Shown here: positions 5,012-5,058 of the stretch, piece after piece | How positions within the stretch are numbered: position 1 is the stretch's first letter | Layout: each line of letters opens with the position of its first letter | Source: Thermoanaerobaculaceae bacterium | GTDB lineage: Bacteria; Acidobacteriota; UBA4820 | DNA length: 5,058 bases | Assembly: GCA_012798145.1 (NCBI GenBank) | Contig: JAAZNT010000409.1 | Location: 1 to 5,058 of the forward strand | Reading direction: 5' to 3' | Translations under genes and position numbers: made by a program | Notes under the pieces: model-generated | Told to the model about the DNA's origin: nothing | What the model saw: only the letters and a program-made list of their open reading frames with translations | Database searches by the model: none

Positions 5012-5058
5012 TTTCTCTTGCTCAAATAATATATTCAACAATGTGTTTTGAAAATTTG

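Overview
The window is from a bacterium. It carries a ribosome recycling factor and two enzymes of the non-mevalonate (MEP) isoprenoid pathway, with Shine-Dalgarno-led genes. The lineage cannot be fixed from the sequence. Moderate-to-low G+C, compact housekeeping genes and families of short palindromic intergenic repeats would suit many environmental or uncultured phyla.

Left part (1-1717), conserved core. A 5'-truncated frr is followed by ispD after 3 bases. The end of ispD overlaps the start of ispF by 10 bases. All three lie on the + strand and look like one translationally coupled operon. IspD makes CDP-methylerythritol, IspE (not in the window) phosphorylates it, and IspF cyclises the product.

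Middle gap (1718-2198), no believable gene. It is packed with short repeats: two copies of a 25-base unit, two copies of a 28-base hairpin unit, a perfect 9-bp hairpin and a roughly 105-base nested inverted repeat with GTCAT/ATGAC ends. This block separates the core operon from visibly A+T-richer accessory DNA.

Right part (about 2160-5058), accessory island. It starts with an eroded fragment resembling the middle of a tyrosine recombinase (2199-2417). Next comes a DNA methyltransferase with an N-terminal MerR/excisionase-like helix-turn-helix (2398-3450). Ten bases later lies a 375-residue protein of unrecognised family (3461-4588) with a possible PD-(D/E)XK-type nuclease motif. I read this pair as a probable type II-like restriction-modification system. 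It is followed by a cloverleaf-like palindromic repeat (4611-4738). After that comes a gene fragment (4745-4996) whose WFTNLD and DN..AIN signatures match the C-terminal part of EcoRI-type adenine methyltransferases, so it looks like the relic of a second, unrelated modification gene. A near-consensus promoter at 4983-5011 fires rightward out of the window.

The best candidate for something undescribed is the pair at 2398-4588: a self-contained HTH-methyltransferase with an uncharacterised partner, set among recombinase and methyltransferase relics and bracketed by repeats. This suggests a locus where restriction-modification modules come and go.
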